Made by a program: the position numbers and the translations under genes | Notes under the pieces: generated by a model | The model's database searches: none | Told to the model about the DNA's origin: nothing | The model's input: only the letters and a program-made list of their open reading frames with translations | Shown: positions 19,020-28,018 of the stretch, in pieces | How the letters are laid out: every line of letters begins with the position of its first letter | Numbering within the stretch: the stretch's first letter is position 1 | Assembly (NCBI RefSeq): GCF_000737715.1 | Contig: NZ_JPRN01000007.1 | Location: 124,001 to 188,000, forward strand | Source: Chryseobacterium sp. JM1 | GTDB taxonomy: Bacteria > Bacteroidota > Bacteroidia > Flavobacteriales > Weeksellaceae | Length of the DNA: 64,000 nucleotides | Direction: 5' to 3'

Positions 19020-20603
19020 ATGGACAGAAAGAAATTCATTAAAACAGGCATTCTCGCTGGAGCGGGTTTTTATTTTCTCAATACGGATCTGTTTAAGGCG
19101 ATGCAGCCCAAAACCGGTCAGCAGGAAAAAGAAATCACCGATGCTCCCATCCTGATTATCGGAAGCGGATATGGAGGGGCTGTTTCTGCCCTGCGTCTTT
19201 GTGAAGCCGGAAAAAAAGTGGTAATACTGGAGATGGGTCTCAACTGGGAAAAATCCGGAATTCCATTTTCTAATATGCTAAAACCCGGAAAAAGTGCAGC
19301 GTGGCTGAAAAAGAAAACGATTGCTCCGTTTATGAATATTTTTTCTTTAACGCCTTTTACCGGAACGCTGGACCGAATGGATTTTGAACATATCAACATT
19401 TGGGTAGGAAGAGGTGTTGGCGGCGGTTCTCTGGTGAATGGCGGAATGGCCGTGACTCCCAAGGAAAGCTATTTTAAAGAAGTTTTTCCTGATCTGGATG
19501 CTAATAAATTTTACAGCACGTATTTTCCGTTAGTCCATAAAGAATTAAAAGTCAATGTCATTGGCGAACAATTTTTACAGGACTGTCCTTATTATAAATT
19601 TACCCGGGTTGGTGAGGCTGAAGCCCATAAAGCAGGCTTTAAAACGATTAGAGTTCCGAACGTCTACGATTTTCAATACATGGAGAAGGAATATAAAAAT
19701 GAGGTTCCCCGCTCGGCTTTCAATACGGAAGTGATTTATGGAAATAATCATGGTAAAAACAGTCTGGATAAAACCTATCTCAAAAAAGCTTTGGAGACCG
19801 GAAACCTTGAAATTCTGGATCTTCACTGCGTAGACAATATCAAGCTTAATGATGATAAAACCTATACTTTAAATGTTCAGCAAACGGATACTTCTGGAAC
19901 TGTCGTTGCAGATAAAGTATTCAACTGTAAAAAACTGATTCTCGCCGCAGGAACCATGGGAACTTTGAAACTGTTGTTAAAATCCAATGCTACCAATAAT
20001 TTTCCTATTCATGAACAGATCGGAAAAAGCTGGGGCAACAATGGCAATTTCATGACCGGGAGAAACTGGGTAAAACCTCTGTCAGGGGGAACCGGTGCCA
20101 AACAATCAACGATTCCTGTGGGTGGTATTGATAACTGGGAAGATAAAGAACATCCGTTTTTCACAGAGATTGCACCGCTTCCGATGGGAATGGATGTGGC
20201 TACCGCATTATATCTGCTGATCAACCGGGTGGATAAAAAAGGGGAAGTTTCTTATGACAGTATCAACAAAAAGCTCAGTCTGAACTGGGATCAAAGCAAT
20301 ACTGCGAAAATGAAAGAGAATGCCGATTATTTCATCAAAAAGATGAACCGGGCGAATGGCGGGACCAGAAGTCACTTCCTGTTCAATAACGGATTCGGGG
20401 CAGATGTGTGCTATCATCCTCTGGGCGGTTGTGTATTGGGTAAAGCGACTAATGAGTATGGAAAATTAAAGGATCATGACAATCTGTATGTTTTGGATGG
20501 TTCTTTAATTCCGGGAACCATTGGGGTCAATCCGTTTGTCACCATTACGGCTATTGCAGAATACTGTATTGAAAATTTAATCCGACAGAATGAATTTGCC
20601 TAA
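19020..20603 (+). CDS. GMC-family oxidoreductase (cholesterol oxidase-like)
   Basis: 527 residues. After a possible Tat-like leader ('MDRKKFIKTGILAGAGFYF', RK variant) comes the FAD motif 'ILIIGSGYGGAVSALRLCEA' (about residues 44-63). The GMC signature 'GRGVGGGSLVNGGMAVTP' follows. The C-terminal active-site region 'GADVCYHPLGGCVLG' and 'YVLDGSLIPGTIGVNPFVTI' supplies the His/Asn pair. This matches the cholesterol/alcohol oxidase branch. The natural substrate in this organism is not evident. The last 4 bases overlap the convergent adenylyltransferase gene. Confidence 0.85.
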   Translation: MDRKKFIKTGILAGAGFYFLNTDLFKAMQPKTGQQEKEITDAPILIIGSGYGGAVSALRLCEAGKKVVILEMGLNWEKSGIPFSNMLKPGKSAAWLKKKTIAPFMNIFSLTPFTGTLDRMDFEHINIWVGRGVGGGSLVNGGMAVTPKESYFKEVFPDLDANKFYSTYFPLVHKELKVNVIGEQFLQDCPYYKFTRVGEAEAHKAGFKTIRVPNVYDFQYMEKEYKNEVPRSAFNTEVIYGNNHGKNSLDKTYLKKALETGNLEILDLHCVDNIKLNDDKTYTLNVQQTDTSGTVVADKVFNCKKLILAAGTMGTLKLLLKSNATNNFPIHEQIGKSWGNNGNFMTGRNWVKPLSGGTGAKQSTIPVGGIDNWEDKEHPFFTEIAPLPMGMDVATALYLLINRVDKKGEVSYDSINKKLSLNWDQSNTAKMKENADYFIKKMNRANGGTRSHFLFNNGFGADVCYHPLGGCVLGKATNEYGKLKDHDNLYVLDGSLIPGTIGVNPFVTITAIAEYCIENLIRQNEFA

Positions 20604-21472
20604 GGCTGAGGCATGGATTTCACCTCATCCAGGTATTTCCTGATATCATTTTCCAGTTTCTGAGGATATTCGAAATGAAGTTTTTCAGCTAAAGCTGTCC
20701 CGAGTTCATGAACCAGATCCGCGAAAGCGTACAGTGCACGCCAGTTGTCCTCTATATCACTTGCTGAGAAAGTAGCTTCTACTTTTGTCCAGAGTTCCGC
20801 GGACAAATGTTTTTTGAAAAGGCGGCCGTGTTTATTGGTGGTTATATTGTTCCAGTCATGAGTGCTGGCGATATACCATTCGATGAGAGGAACCAGATAA
20901 TCTGTCCTGATCACATCTTCGGACATGAATTTAGCATAAAAAAGATCTCCACGTTTAAGACATTTGGCCACATAAGTCGTATCCCACCAGAAATCATTCA
21001 TCAGTTGTCCAAACTTTTGTTCTGTCGGCCGATGGATCATAATGGATTGATAGGTTGGCGGTTTCAAATCCTTAGTCAGGTTGTCTTTATCCACCAAAAC
21101 TTTATACCCCACATCCCAATCCTCGGGAAGAGTTTCTGCCTGAACCTCTTTTATAAATTCTGATTTTTGATACAGTTTAAAATCAACCTTCACATGATCG
21201 GCATACAGCACCATTTTCATCGCGTGTTTCCCGTCAAAATAAGTCTCATCTTCTTCCACCATGGAAACAGGCTCACCAAAAAGAGAGATCCATTGCTTAT
21301 CGGTCACATATTCCTGCAAATTTTCAAAGACCAGCTCTACATCAAGATCACTGAAATCATCTACAGGTGCATACGGATTCACAAGCGAACTGGTCAGCAG
21401 CACGGCACGGATGTCGGGATTATTTTCTGCCCAGCTGATGATCTGTTCCAATTTTTCTTCCCGCGCCTTCAT
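20600..21472 (-). CDS. aadS: Aminoglycoside 6-adenylyltransferase, AadS-like
   Basis: 290 residues of the ANT(6) family, which transfers AMP from ATP to the 6-hydroxyl of streptomycin. Nucleotidyltransferase residues are in 'VLLTSSLVNPYAPVDDFSDL' then DVELVF, the D-x-D metal pair region. Later conserved stretches are 'MNDFWWDTTYVAKCLKRGDL', 'LVPLIEWYIA' and 'HGRLFKKHL'. AadS enzymes are commonly chromosomal in Chryseobacterium and relatives. No mobile-element marks surround it. It starts 9 bases after the small upstream gene at 21482-21889, so both are probably co-transcribed. Confidence 0.88.
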   Translation of the reverse strand: MKAREEKLEQIISWAENNPDIRAVLLTSSLVNPYAPVDDFSDLDVELVFENLQEYVTDKQWISLFGEPVSMVEEDETYFDGKHAMKMVLYADHVKVDFKLYQKSEFIKEVQAETLPEDWDVGYKVLVDKDNLTKDLKPPTYQSIMIHRPTEQKFGQLMNDFWWDTTYVAKCLKRGDLFYAKFMSEDVIRTDYLVPLIEWYIASTHDWNNITTNKHGRLFKKHLSAELWTKVEATFSASDIEDNWRALYAFADLVHELGTALAEKLHFEYPQKLENDIRKYLDEVKSMPQP

Positions 21473-21481
21473 GGTTTTCTG

Positions 21482-21889
21482 TTAATAAGATTCTGAGATT
21501 TTCACCCGATACACATCAAGCGAATTTCTTTTAATAGATTCCACAAAAAATCCGCCTTCTTCAGGAATCACTTCTTTCAGATCAAAGCTTTTGCAGTCTC
21601 TCGGCAACCCGGAAAACACCAAGGTAAACCAAAAATCCTGCATAAACGGTACAGCCGTCCAGTTGGGATAGATGGTAATGTTTTCAGCATGAATCAGCTT
21701 ACTTTTATGATCAGACTGATTGTCCAAAAGATAAGTGGAATTCCAGATCCTGATGAGATTTCCTAAAAACGGTGATGCCGGAAAACAGCAGTGAACAATG
21801 ACCTGCTTCTCCTCTTCTATTTTGGTTTGAAGGGATTCCAGCAGTTCTTTTGCGATAATGGGTTTTACGAGTATTTCTTCAACCTCCAT
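21482..21889 (-). CDS. Conserved-looking hypothetical protein upstream of aadS
   Basis: 135 residues, not recognised. No signal peptide or membrane segment. It has an acidic N-terminus, a 'QVIVHCCFPASPFLGNLIRI' segment with two adjacent cysteines, and a Trp-rich middle ('YPNWTAVPFMQDFWFTLVFS'). The 9-base gap to aadS implies a shared transcript. Composition resembles its neighbours, so it is a real gene rather than a chance frame. Confidence 0.65.
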   Translation of the reverse strand: MEVEEILVKPIIAKELLESLQTKIEEEKQVIVHCCFPASPFLGNLIRIWNSTYLLDNQSDHKSKLIHAENITIYPNWTAVPFMQDFWFTLVFSGLPRDCKSFDLKEVIPEEGGFFVESIKRNSLDVYRVKISESY

Positions 21890-21930
21890 AAATGATGAGT
21901 AATAGGTAATGAGTGGTTAGTGGTTAGTTG

Positions 21931-22032
21931 TGAATTTTGCTTCGCAAGTCAATTGTCAATGGTGAATTTTGGATTCTGAATTTCTAAACATGCAGTTAAG
22001 AATTCACTATTCACTTGCAAAGCAAAATTCAC
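21931..22032. repeat. Inverted repeat of the GCTTCGCAAG family
   Basis: GTGAATTTTGCTTCGCAAGT (21931-21950) is complementary, with one mismatch, to ACTTGCAAAGCAAAATTCAC (22013-22032). The loop contains more GTCAATGGTGAATTTT words. It is the same repeat family as 7989-8252, but arranged as a hairpin. It follows the mqo gene (minus strand) and may end its transcript. Confidence 0.75.
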
Positions 22033-22042
22033 CATTCACTAT

Positions 22043-23548
22043 TTAATATTCCAGTTCCAGTTTTTCTTTTGTATAATTTCTCACCTTTTCAGTAAGCTCG
22101 GCATTGTGGGCTAATTTTTGGCCGTAAGAAGGGACTATTTCCAGCAGTTTGTCTTTCCACTCGCCCTGCAGTTTTTCAGGGAAGCATTTTTCAAGAACGT
22201 TCAGCATGGCATACACCGCAGTGGAAGCACCCGGAGAAGCACCCAGCAATGAAGCGATAGTTCCGTTTTTATTCACAACCACCTCAGTTCCGAATTCCAG
22301 CTTTCCACCATCTTTTTCATCTTTTTTGATGATCTGTACTCTCTGTCCGGCTACTTTCAATTCCCAGTCTTCTTCGTTGGCATCTTTGATAAATTCTCTC
22401 AGATGCTGCATTCTCTGGGATTTTGTCATCGCTACCTGCTGGATAAGGTATTTCGTCAGAGGAAGATTATGCCACCAGGCACCAAATAATGATCTTAAAT
22501 TTTTTGTATTAACGCTTTCCGGCAAATCCAGATAACTTCCTTCTTTCAGGAATTTTGTAGAAAATCCGGCAAAAGGTCCGAAAAGAAGTGCTTTTTTGCC
22601 ATCAATAATTCTAAGGTCTAAGTGAGGAACTGACATTGGCGGCGCGTCTACAGTCGCCTGAGTATAAACTTTGGCGTGATGCTTTTCTACCAATTCCTGG
22701 TTATGACTTACCAGCCACTGCCCGGAAACAGGAAAACCTCCATAACCTTCACTTTCTTTGATATCTGAACTGTCCAAAAGAGGAAGCGCATAACCGCCGG
22801 CACCGATGAATACAAAATCAGCCACTACTTCCTGTTTGTGATTGTGGATTCTGTCTTTCACCTTCATCTCCCACTTGCCGTCTTCTCTCGGATCAACATC
22901 TTTGACTTCGTGGTACAGGAAAACCTCAACATTGGAATCTTCCAGCAAATGTCTTCCCATTTTTCTGGTTAATGTTCCGAAATTGACATCGGTCCCCATA
23001 TCCATTTTGGTAGCCGCCATCACTTCAGACTGATTTCTTTTGCTCATCACCAATGGAAGCCATTCTCTGAGCTGCTCATGATCCATAGAATATTCCATTC
23101 CGGAAAACAGAACGGAGTCTGCCATTTTCTCATGACGCTTTCTAAGATATTCAGCATCTTTTTCACCGAACACAAGACTCATATGCGGACATGAATTGAT
23201 AAAATCTTTAGGATCCTGAACATATCCTTTGGTTACCAGATACGCCCAGAACTGTTTTGACATTTCAAACTGTTCTGCGATGCTTTCCGCTTTGGTAATA
23301 TCAACGGTTCCGTCTGGTTTTTCAGGAGTATAATTGAGTTCACAAAAAGCCGAATGCCCCGTCCCGGCATTGTTCCAGGCTGCTGTACTTTCTTTCGCAA
23401 ACCTTCCAAGTCTTTCGAATATGGCGATTTCCAGATTGGGATCAAATTCGTGAAGCAGTGTTGCTAAAGTGGCGCTCATAATTCCGCCGCCTATCAGTAC
23501 AACATCATATTTTGGTTTCGGTGTTCTGCTTGTAAGCGAGTGTGGCAT
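22043..23548 (-). CDS. mqo: Malate:quinone oxidoreductase
   Basis: The start is placed at ATG 23548 (MPHSLTSRTPKPKYD); a longer frame adds 23 poorly fitting residues. The 501-residue product is normal for Mqo, the membrane-associated FAD enzyme that oxidises malate to oxaloacetate and passes electrons to quinone. FAD motif 'VVLIGGGIMSATLATLLHEF' (about residue 15), 'STAAWNNAGTGHSAFCELNY', 'FIGAGGYALPLLDSSDI', 'GGFPVSGQWLVSHN' and 'LLGASPGASTAVYAMLNV' are hallmarks. It stands alone. Confidence 0.96.
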   Translation of the reverse strand: MPHSLTSRTPKPKYDVVLIGGGIMSATLATLLHEFDPNLEIAIFERLGRFAKESTAAWNNAGTGHSAFCELNYTPEKPDGTVDITKAESIAEQFEMSKQFWAYLVTKGYVQDPKDFINSCPHMSLVFGEKDAEYLRKRHEKMADSVLFSGMEYSMDHEQLREWLPLVMSKRNQSEVMAATKMDMGTDVNFGTLTRKMGRHLLEDSNVEVFLYHEVKDVDPREDGKWEMKVKDRIHNHKQEVVADFVFIGAGGYALPLLDSSDIKESEGYGGFPVSGQWLVSHNQELVEKHHAKVYTQATVDAPPMSVPHLDLRIIDGKKALLFGPFAGFSTKFLKEGSYLDLPESVNTKNLRSLFGAWWHNLPLTKYLIQQVAMTKSQRMQHLREFIKDANEEDWELKVAGQRVQIIKKDEKDGGKLEFGTEVVVNKNGTIASLLGASPGASTAVYAMLNVLEKCFPEKLQGEWKDKLLEIVPSYGQKLAHNAELTEKVRNYTKEKLELEY

Positions 23549-23990
23549 AATTCTAAAATTTACATCAAATTTCGGGAAAAGTTTTATAAGTATGGATGGG
23601 TTTAACGATTTTAACACGTTAATTTTTGGTACCTAAACGTTTTCATTTCCTACCAGAAGAGAGCACTACAACTAAAAAATATAGTACCTAGTGATTTTCA
23701 ACAATCTGATTTCCTCTTCTGTTATTATAATAAAACACACAACAATTCCACAAGCATAGATTCATTAAAAAAAAGAATGGTTCATTAAAAAAAAGAATAA
23801 AAAATAAACAAACACAAAAAACAGTTGAAAAATTAAAATAAAACAAAACAATAAAAATTAATCAAAAAACATCATGAATAAAGATAAATTATTTAAAAAA
23901 AATATAGTTGAATAATTAAAAACGAAAAAATGAAAACTTTAAAATTATTGTATTTTTTTTACTATAATTTTGTATAAAACACAAGAAGTA
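23549..23990. other. AT-rich intergenic region with 20-bp-period direct repeat
   Basis: No coding sequence seen. The notable structure is TTCATTAAAAAAAAGAAT at 23761-23778, repeated exactly at 23781-23798 with GG between. A possible -7 box TAATTTTG lies at 23965-23972, 18 bases before the first gene of the following secreted-protein operon. Confidence 0.6.
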
Positions 23991-24758
23991 ATGAAAATTA
24001 TTTATTTTACATGGCTATTTATCGTGACTAACCTATTAGCACAAAAGACAAGTGTGGGTCTAGGTACGCCTCAACCTGATGCTTCTGCAATCCTTGATAT
24101 CAATTCATCAAATAAGGGATTGATGCTTCCTGTAGTTTCTCTTACATCGTCTTCAGATGTAACAACGATTCCCAATCCTAAAACAGGTTTTGTAGTCTAT
24201 AACAAGAATGAAGCTGGGACAGGAAATACTATCGTTAAAAAAGGACTTTATGTGTTTAATGGAGCCAACGGTATTCTATGGGAAAAGATATGGACGAAAA
24301 ATGATATCAAAACGGAAACCCCTAATATTCCATTTATTAATGCCGTTTTTGCAGCAAGTAAAATAGCTATTTCAAGCACTATTACTGCGGGAAGCACTCA
24401 AAACCTTACCTTCAATATTCTACATAGGAACAATCCTCTGGGAGCAGTGGGGACTGTAGGCACTTATACCGGGTATACTATACAGCAGAACGGAAGGTAT
24501 GTAATCACATATGCAACTGAAGTCCGGACTGCAACTACCGCAGCTGGTGATACAATTTTCAGGATCCTTAAGAATGGTATTGTTGTTAATACCTCGGCCA
24601 ATACAAGACTGAATCTGTTTAGTGGTGCATCCAATAGCTATTCTACAGATCTTAGTCTTGGAGATGTGATTAGCTTTCAAATAACAGTAACCGGATCCGA
24701 TTACCAGATAGTCAATCCCAATGTATCTATCCATAAAATATCAAACGTAATTAATTAA
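23991..24758 (+). CDS. Secreted protein, paralog 1 of 3
   Basis: The start is ATG 23991 (MKIIYFTWLFIVTNLLAQK, a signal peptide). The mature N-terminus 'SVGLGTPQPDASAILDINSS' then 'NKGLMLPVVSLTSSSDV' is a segment common to flavobacterial surface and appendage-like proteins. The C-terminal about 130 residues are beta-rich and end 'NPNVSIHKISNVIN', reminiscent of a C1q/TNF-like jelly roll ('YTIQQNGRYVITYATEV', 'VISFQITVTGSDYQI'). Function unknown. First of three adjacent paralogs in one transcription unit. Confidence 0.75.
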   Translation: MKIIYFTWLFIVTNLLAQKTSVGLGTPQPDASAILDINSSNKGLMLPVVSLTSSSDVTTIPNPKTGFVVYNKNEAGTGNTIVKKGLYVFNGANGILWEKIWTKNDIKTETPNIPFINAVFAASKIAISSTITAGSTQNLTFNILHRNNPLGAVGTVGTYTGYTIQQNGRYVITYATEVRTATTAAGDTIFRILKNGIVVNTSANTRLNLFSGASNSYSTDLSLGDVISFQITVTGSDYQIVNPNVSIHKISNVIN

Positions 24759-24762
24759 AGCC

Positions 24763-25500
24763 ATGCATAAAATTGTCTTCATTTTAACCTTTATAGTTTA
24801 TATCTGTCAGGCGCAGGTAGTCATAGGCTCGGGTAATGTAACACCGGGTGCCATGCTGAAGCTGGACAGCCATGTAAAAGGTTTACGAATTCCGGTATTA
24901 TCCATTACAAATAAAACCAGTACTGTTACCCCTGTTCTTTCCCCGGCTAACGGCCTTATTTTTTATAATACCAACACTGATATTGCCAATAATATAGGAG
25001 AAACACTAGCCTATTGGAGTACTGACAATCAATATCATTTTCACGGTACCCAAAATATCACTAAACAAATAATCTATGAAGCCCGAATCCCCGTCCTTAT
25101 TTTCAGTGCAAAAATAGGCAGTAGACCTGCTTCTACCAGTAGTTTTACACAGGTGTCTGTTACTGCTTCAGAGATATTAGAAGATACATACTACGGCTGG
25201 AACAGTAATAAATATACTATTTCAACAGCTGGTGTATATACTGTAGAATTTACAGCAGAGATCAGCCATCCAACAGGAACAGGAGTAATATTGTCGAGGA
25301 GCACTATCTCAGTTAGCGGACAGGGGCCATCTTCTGTAATTACTAGTGCAAGCCCGTTTATTATTTCCTTAAAAAAAGGATTTTCTCCAGCTACTTTAAC
25401 CTTCAACGCTTTGGCCAACACTAATATAGTGTTCCGTTATTCTCTTGACATGCCCAATTACCAGTTAGAATCCGGAACCATCAGTATTTACAAACATTAA
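24763..25500 (+). CDS. Secreted protein, paralog 2 of 3
   Basis: 245 residues with a signal peptide ('MHKIVFILTFIVYICQAQ'). The shared N-terminal motif appears as 'VVIGSGNVTPGAMLKLDSHV' then 'KGLRIPVLSI'. The C-terminal half carries the same beta-sandwich pattern ('YTISTAGVYTVEFTAEISH', 'NIVFRYSLDMPNYQ', ending 'SGTISIYKH'). It starts 4 bases after paralog 1. Paralogs are diverged at sequence level but keep the same domain order, so this is an old tandem duplication. Role unknown, probably surface exposed. Confidence 0.75.
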   Translation: MHKIVFILTFIVYICQAQVVIGSGNVTPGAMLKLDSHVKGLRIPVLSITNKTSTVTPVLSPANGLIFYNTNTDIANNIGETLAYWSTDNQYHFHGTQNITKQIIYEARIPVLIFSAKIGSRPASTSSFTQVSVTASEILEDTYYGWNSNKYTISTAGVYTVEFTAEISHPTGTGVILSRSTISVSGQGPSSVITSASPFIISLKKGFSPATLTFNALANTNIVFRYSLDMPNYQLESGTISIYKH

Positions 25501-25516
25501 AAAATAATCTTTTACA

Positions 25517-26296
25517 ATGAAAGCCAACATAACCTTTTTCTTTCTCCTATCTATATTTTCACAGATGAAGACTCAGGTCGGAATAGGAACCTCTTCTCCG
25601 GATCCCGGAACAGTATTAGATCTGGTATCCACCAATACAGGACTGCTGATTCCTCGTGTAAGCCTTCAGGAAACTACCGATATGTCTACCGTTCCTGTTT
25701 CGGCTGATGATGAGGGCATCATAGTCTATAATATCAATGATGCGGGCACAGTACCCAAAAATGTGACTAAAAACACATTCTATATTTGGGTACAAAATGA
25801 ATGGCAAGCCATCGGGGAGGTACCAGAAATACGAAATGAAATAACAGCCAATAATACGACACTACAAGTTTTTTCAGGTCAGCTATCTTCAGAGGTTAAT
25901 TTTACAACTACTAATACTTACAGTCCCTGGACTCCAATAAGCTACTCTACCGAGTATTACGATGGATCTAATATCCACTCTGCAGGCATTTTTACCATTC
26001 CTGAAACGGGACTTTATTCTTTTTCATTAAGTGCCTATGTAAGTACTAATTTAAGACGGGCAGCAGGAATACGCATTATGAATATAACCAATAATACTGA
26101 ACTCGTAACATCTTATTTATCTACCAATCGCGACCCTAACTCTCTAAACCCACTATTGAATGTTCCCCTATACTGGACGGGGCAGCTTACAGCGGGCACC
26201 CAATTACAAATTCAGCTTAGAACTTTTTTAACTACTAATCCTTTCAATCAGAAACCACTCTTTACCAGTTATATTTTAATTAATAAACATCTTTAA
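25517..26296 (+). CDS. Secreted protein, paralog 3 of 3
   Basis: 259 residues. Signal peptide ('MKANITFFFLLSIFSQMKTQ') followed by 'VGIGTSSPDPGTVLDLVSTN' then 'TGLLIPRVSLQETTDM', the clearest copy of the shared N-terminal motif. The C-terminal domain shows 'GIFTIPETGLYSFSLSAYVS', again like a C1q/TNF jelly roll, and ends 'SYILINKHL'. It starts 16 bases after paralog 2. No T9SS sorting domain is visible in any of the three. Confidence 0.75.
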   Translation: MKANITFFFLLSIFSQMKTQVGIGTSSPDPGTVLDLVSTNTGLLIPRVSLQETTDMSTVPVSADDEGIIVYNINDAGTVPKNVTKNTFYIWVQNEWQAIGEVPEIRNEITANNTTLQVFSGQLSSEVNFTTTNTYSPWTPISYSTEYYDGSNIHSAGIFTIPETGLYSFSLSAYVSTNLRRAAGIRIMNITNNTELVTSYLSTNRDPNSLNPLLNVPLYWTGQLTAGTQLQIQLRTFLTTNPFNQKPLFTSYILINKHL

Positions 26297-26515
26297 GAAT
26301 TCGAGATGAGTATTGTTCAATACATTTTCAAAACCAAACACAAGGCGCTGTATCAAAAAATATTAGATAAAAAATAAAAAACTTATCCTGAAAACCTATA
26401 CTAACTTTTATATCTTAGCTTATAATTTGCCTATACCACCCATATTTTAACCATTCACCTTTACAGGGTTTAATGAATAATCAATTTTGGGGATATTTGC
26501 TTAATACGTAATGAT

Positions 26516-27913
26516 ATGTTTGAAAAGAAAGTGTACCTGCAACGACGTGCTGCCTTACAATCGAAATTAAATTCCGGGATATTGCTCTTTTTGGGTAATG
26601 AAGACAGCCCAATGAATTTTAAAGATAATATTTATCATTTCAGGCAGGACAGTACTTTTTTGTATTATTTTGGAATCAATGAACCTTCACTGGCGGCTAT
26701 TATCGATCTTGATGAAGATGAAACCATTCTCTTCGGAAATGAAATGAGTATTGATGATATTGTATGGATGGGCAGACAGAAAACGTTAGCCGAAAAAAGT
26801 GCTGATTCCGGTTTGTCAAAAATTCTTCCGTTGGATCAGCTCGATAACTATCTCAAAAAATATCAGGAGAAAAATCGTTCGGTTCATTTTTTACCGCCTT
26901 ATCGCCCGGAAAATATAATTAAACTGACGAATTGGTTTAACATTCCTACAGATCAAATAAAAGAACGCTCATCATTAAGCTTCATAAAAGCCGTTGTAGC
27001 ACAGCGTTCTGTCAAATCAACTGAAGAAATTGCAGAATTAGACCGTGCAGCAGCAATCTCGGCGGATATTCATTTAATGGTCATGCAACAAGCAAAACCA
27101 GGAATGTACGAGCGTGAACTTGCCGCTAAAATACAAAGTGAAGCACTCGCTTCAGGAGGGAATCTGGCTTATCCGGTGATCTTAACCGTTCAGGGTGAAA
27201 TTCTCCACAATCATTATTATGGCAATCAGCTTAAGGAAGGACAATTGGTTTTAAATGATTCCGGAGTGGAAACCGCTTTAGGATATGCCGGCGATCTTAC
27301 CCGTACTTTTCCTGTAGGCAAAACATTCAGTGCTGAGCAAAAAGATGTATATGATATTGTACTGAATGCTTATAATCATGCTAAAGATTTATTAGCACCC
27401 GGCGTAAGGTATCTGGATGTGCATCTGGCTTCGTGCAAAATTCTGGCACAGGGATTAAAAGACATCGGTCTGATGAAAGGAAATATTGATGATGCCGTAC
27501 AGGCTGGCGCTCACGCTATGTTTTTCCAATGTGGTACAGGTCATATGATGGGTCTGGATGTGCATGATATGGAAGATTTAGGGGAACAATATGTAGGTTA
27601 TACCGATGATCTCGTTAAAAATACAACCCAGTTTGGTCTTAAATCTTTAAGGCTGGGCAAAGCACTCGAAGAAGGTTATGTACTAACCGTTGAGCCGGGA
27701 ATTTACATCATTCCTGAACTCATCGACCGTTGGAAAGCTTCCAATCAGTTTGCTGAATACATCAATTATGATCAACTGGAAACATTCAGAAACTTCAGCG
27801 GTATCAGAGTGGAAGATGATTTTCTGATTACGGATAGCGGAAGCAGAATGCTGGGTAAACATTTGGCCTTAACTACCGAAGAAATTGAAGCGATCCGAAG
27901 TGAAACTTATTAA
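26516..27913 (+). CDS. pepP: Xaa-Pro aminopeptidase (aminopeptidase P, M24B)
   Basis: 465 residues. It removes N-terminal residues preceding proline. The N-terminal creatinase-like domain ('FRQDSTFLYYFGINEPSLAA', 'IVWMGRQKTLAEKSA') precedes the pita-bread catalytic domain. Metal ligands are in 'LVLNDSGVETALGYAGDLTR' (two Asp), 'GTGHMMGLDVHDMEDLG' (His), 'VLTVEPGIYII' (Glu) and 'GIRVEDDFLIT' (Glu). Cytoplasmic. Single gene ended by a strong hairpin shared with gpsA. Confidence 0.93.
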   Translation: MFEKKVYLQRRAALQSKLNSGILLFLGNEDSPMNFKDNIYHFRQDSTFLYYFGINEPSLAAIIDLDEDETILFGNEMSIDDIVWMGRQKTLAEKSADSGLSKILPLDQLDNYLKKYQEKNRSVHFLPPYRPENIIKLTNWFNIPTDQIKERSSLSFIKAVVAQRSVKSTEEIAELDRAAAISADIHLMVMQQAKPGMYERELAAKIQSEALASGGNLAYPVILTVQGEILHNHYYGNQLKEGQLVLNDSGVETALGYAGDLTRTFPVGKTFSAEQKDVYDIVLNAYNHAKDLLAPGVRYLDVHLASCKILAQGLKDIGLMKGNIDDAVQAGAHAMFFQCGTGHMMGLDVHDMEDLGEQYVGYTDDLVKNTTQFGLKSLRLGKALEEGYVLTVEPGIYIIPELIDRWKASNQFAEYINYDQLETFRNFSGIRVEDDFLITDSGSRMLGKHLALTTEEIEAIRSETY

Positions 27914-27950
27914 AATGATCCTTATCAAGATTTTAAACCTAGAAAAGAAT

Positions 27951-27992
27951 AAAAAAACCTTCATTTACTCTTGAGTAAATGAAGGTTTTTTT
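27951..27992. terminator. Bidirectional terminator between pepP and gpsA
   Basis: AACCTTCATTTACTC and GAGTAAATGAAGGTT pair perfectly over 15 bp around a 2-base TT loop, with A7 on one side and T7 on the other. It can end both converging transcripts. Confidence 0.95.
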
Positions 27993-28018
27993 ATTTGTAA
28001 TTTGTCTATTCAACCAGA

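Noticed and set aside
20600..21472. Recently acquired resistance cassette
   Set aside because: No integron, IS or plasmid features nearby; composition like its neighbours; AadS-type genes are normally chromosomal in this group.
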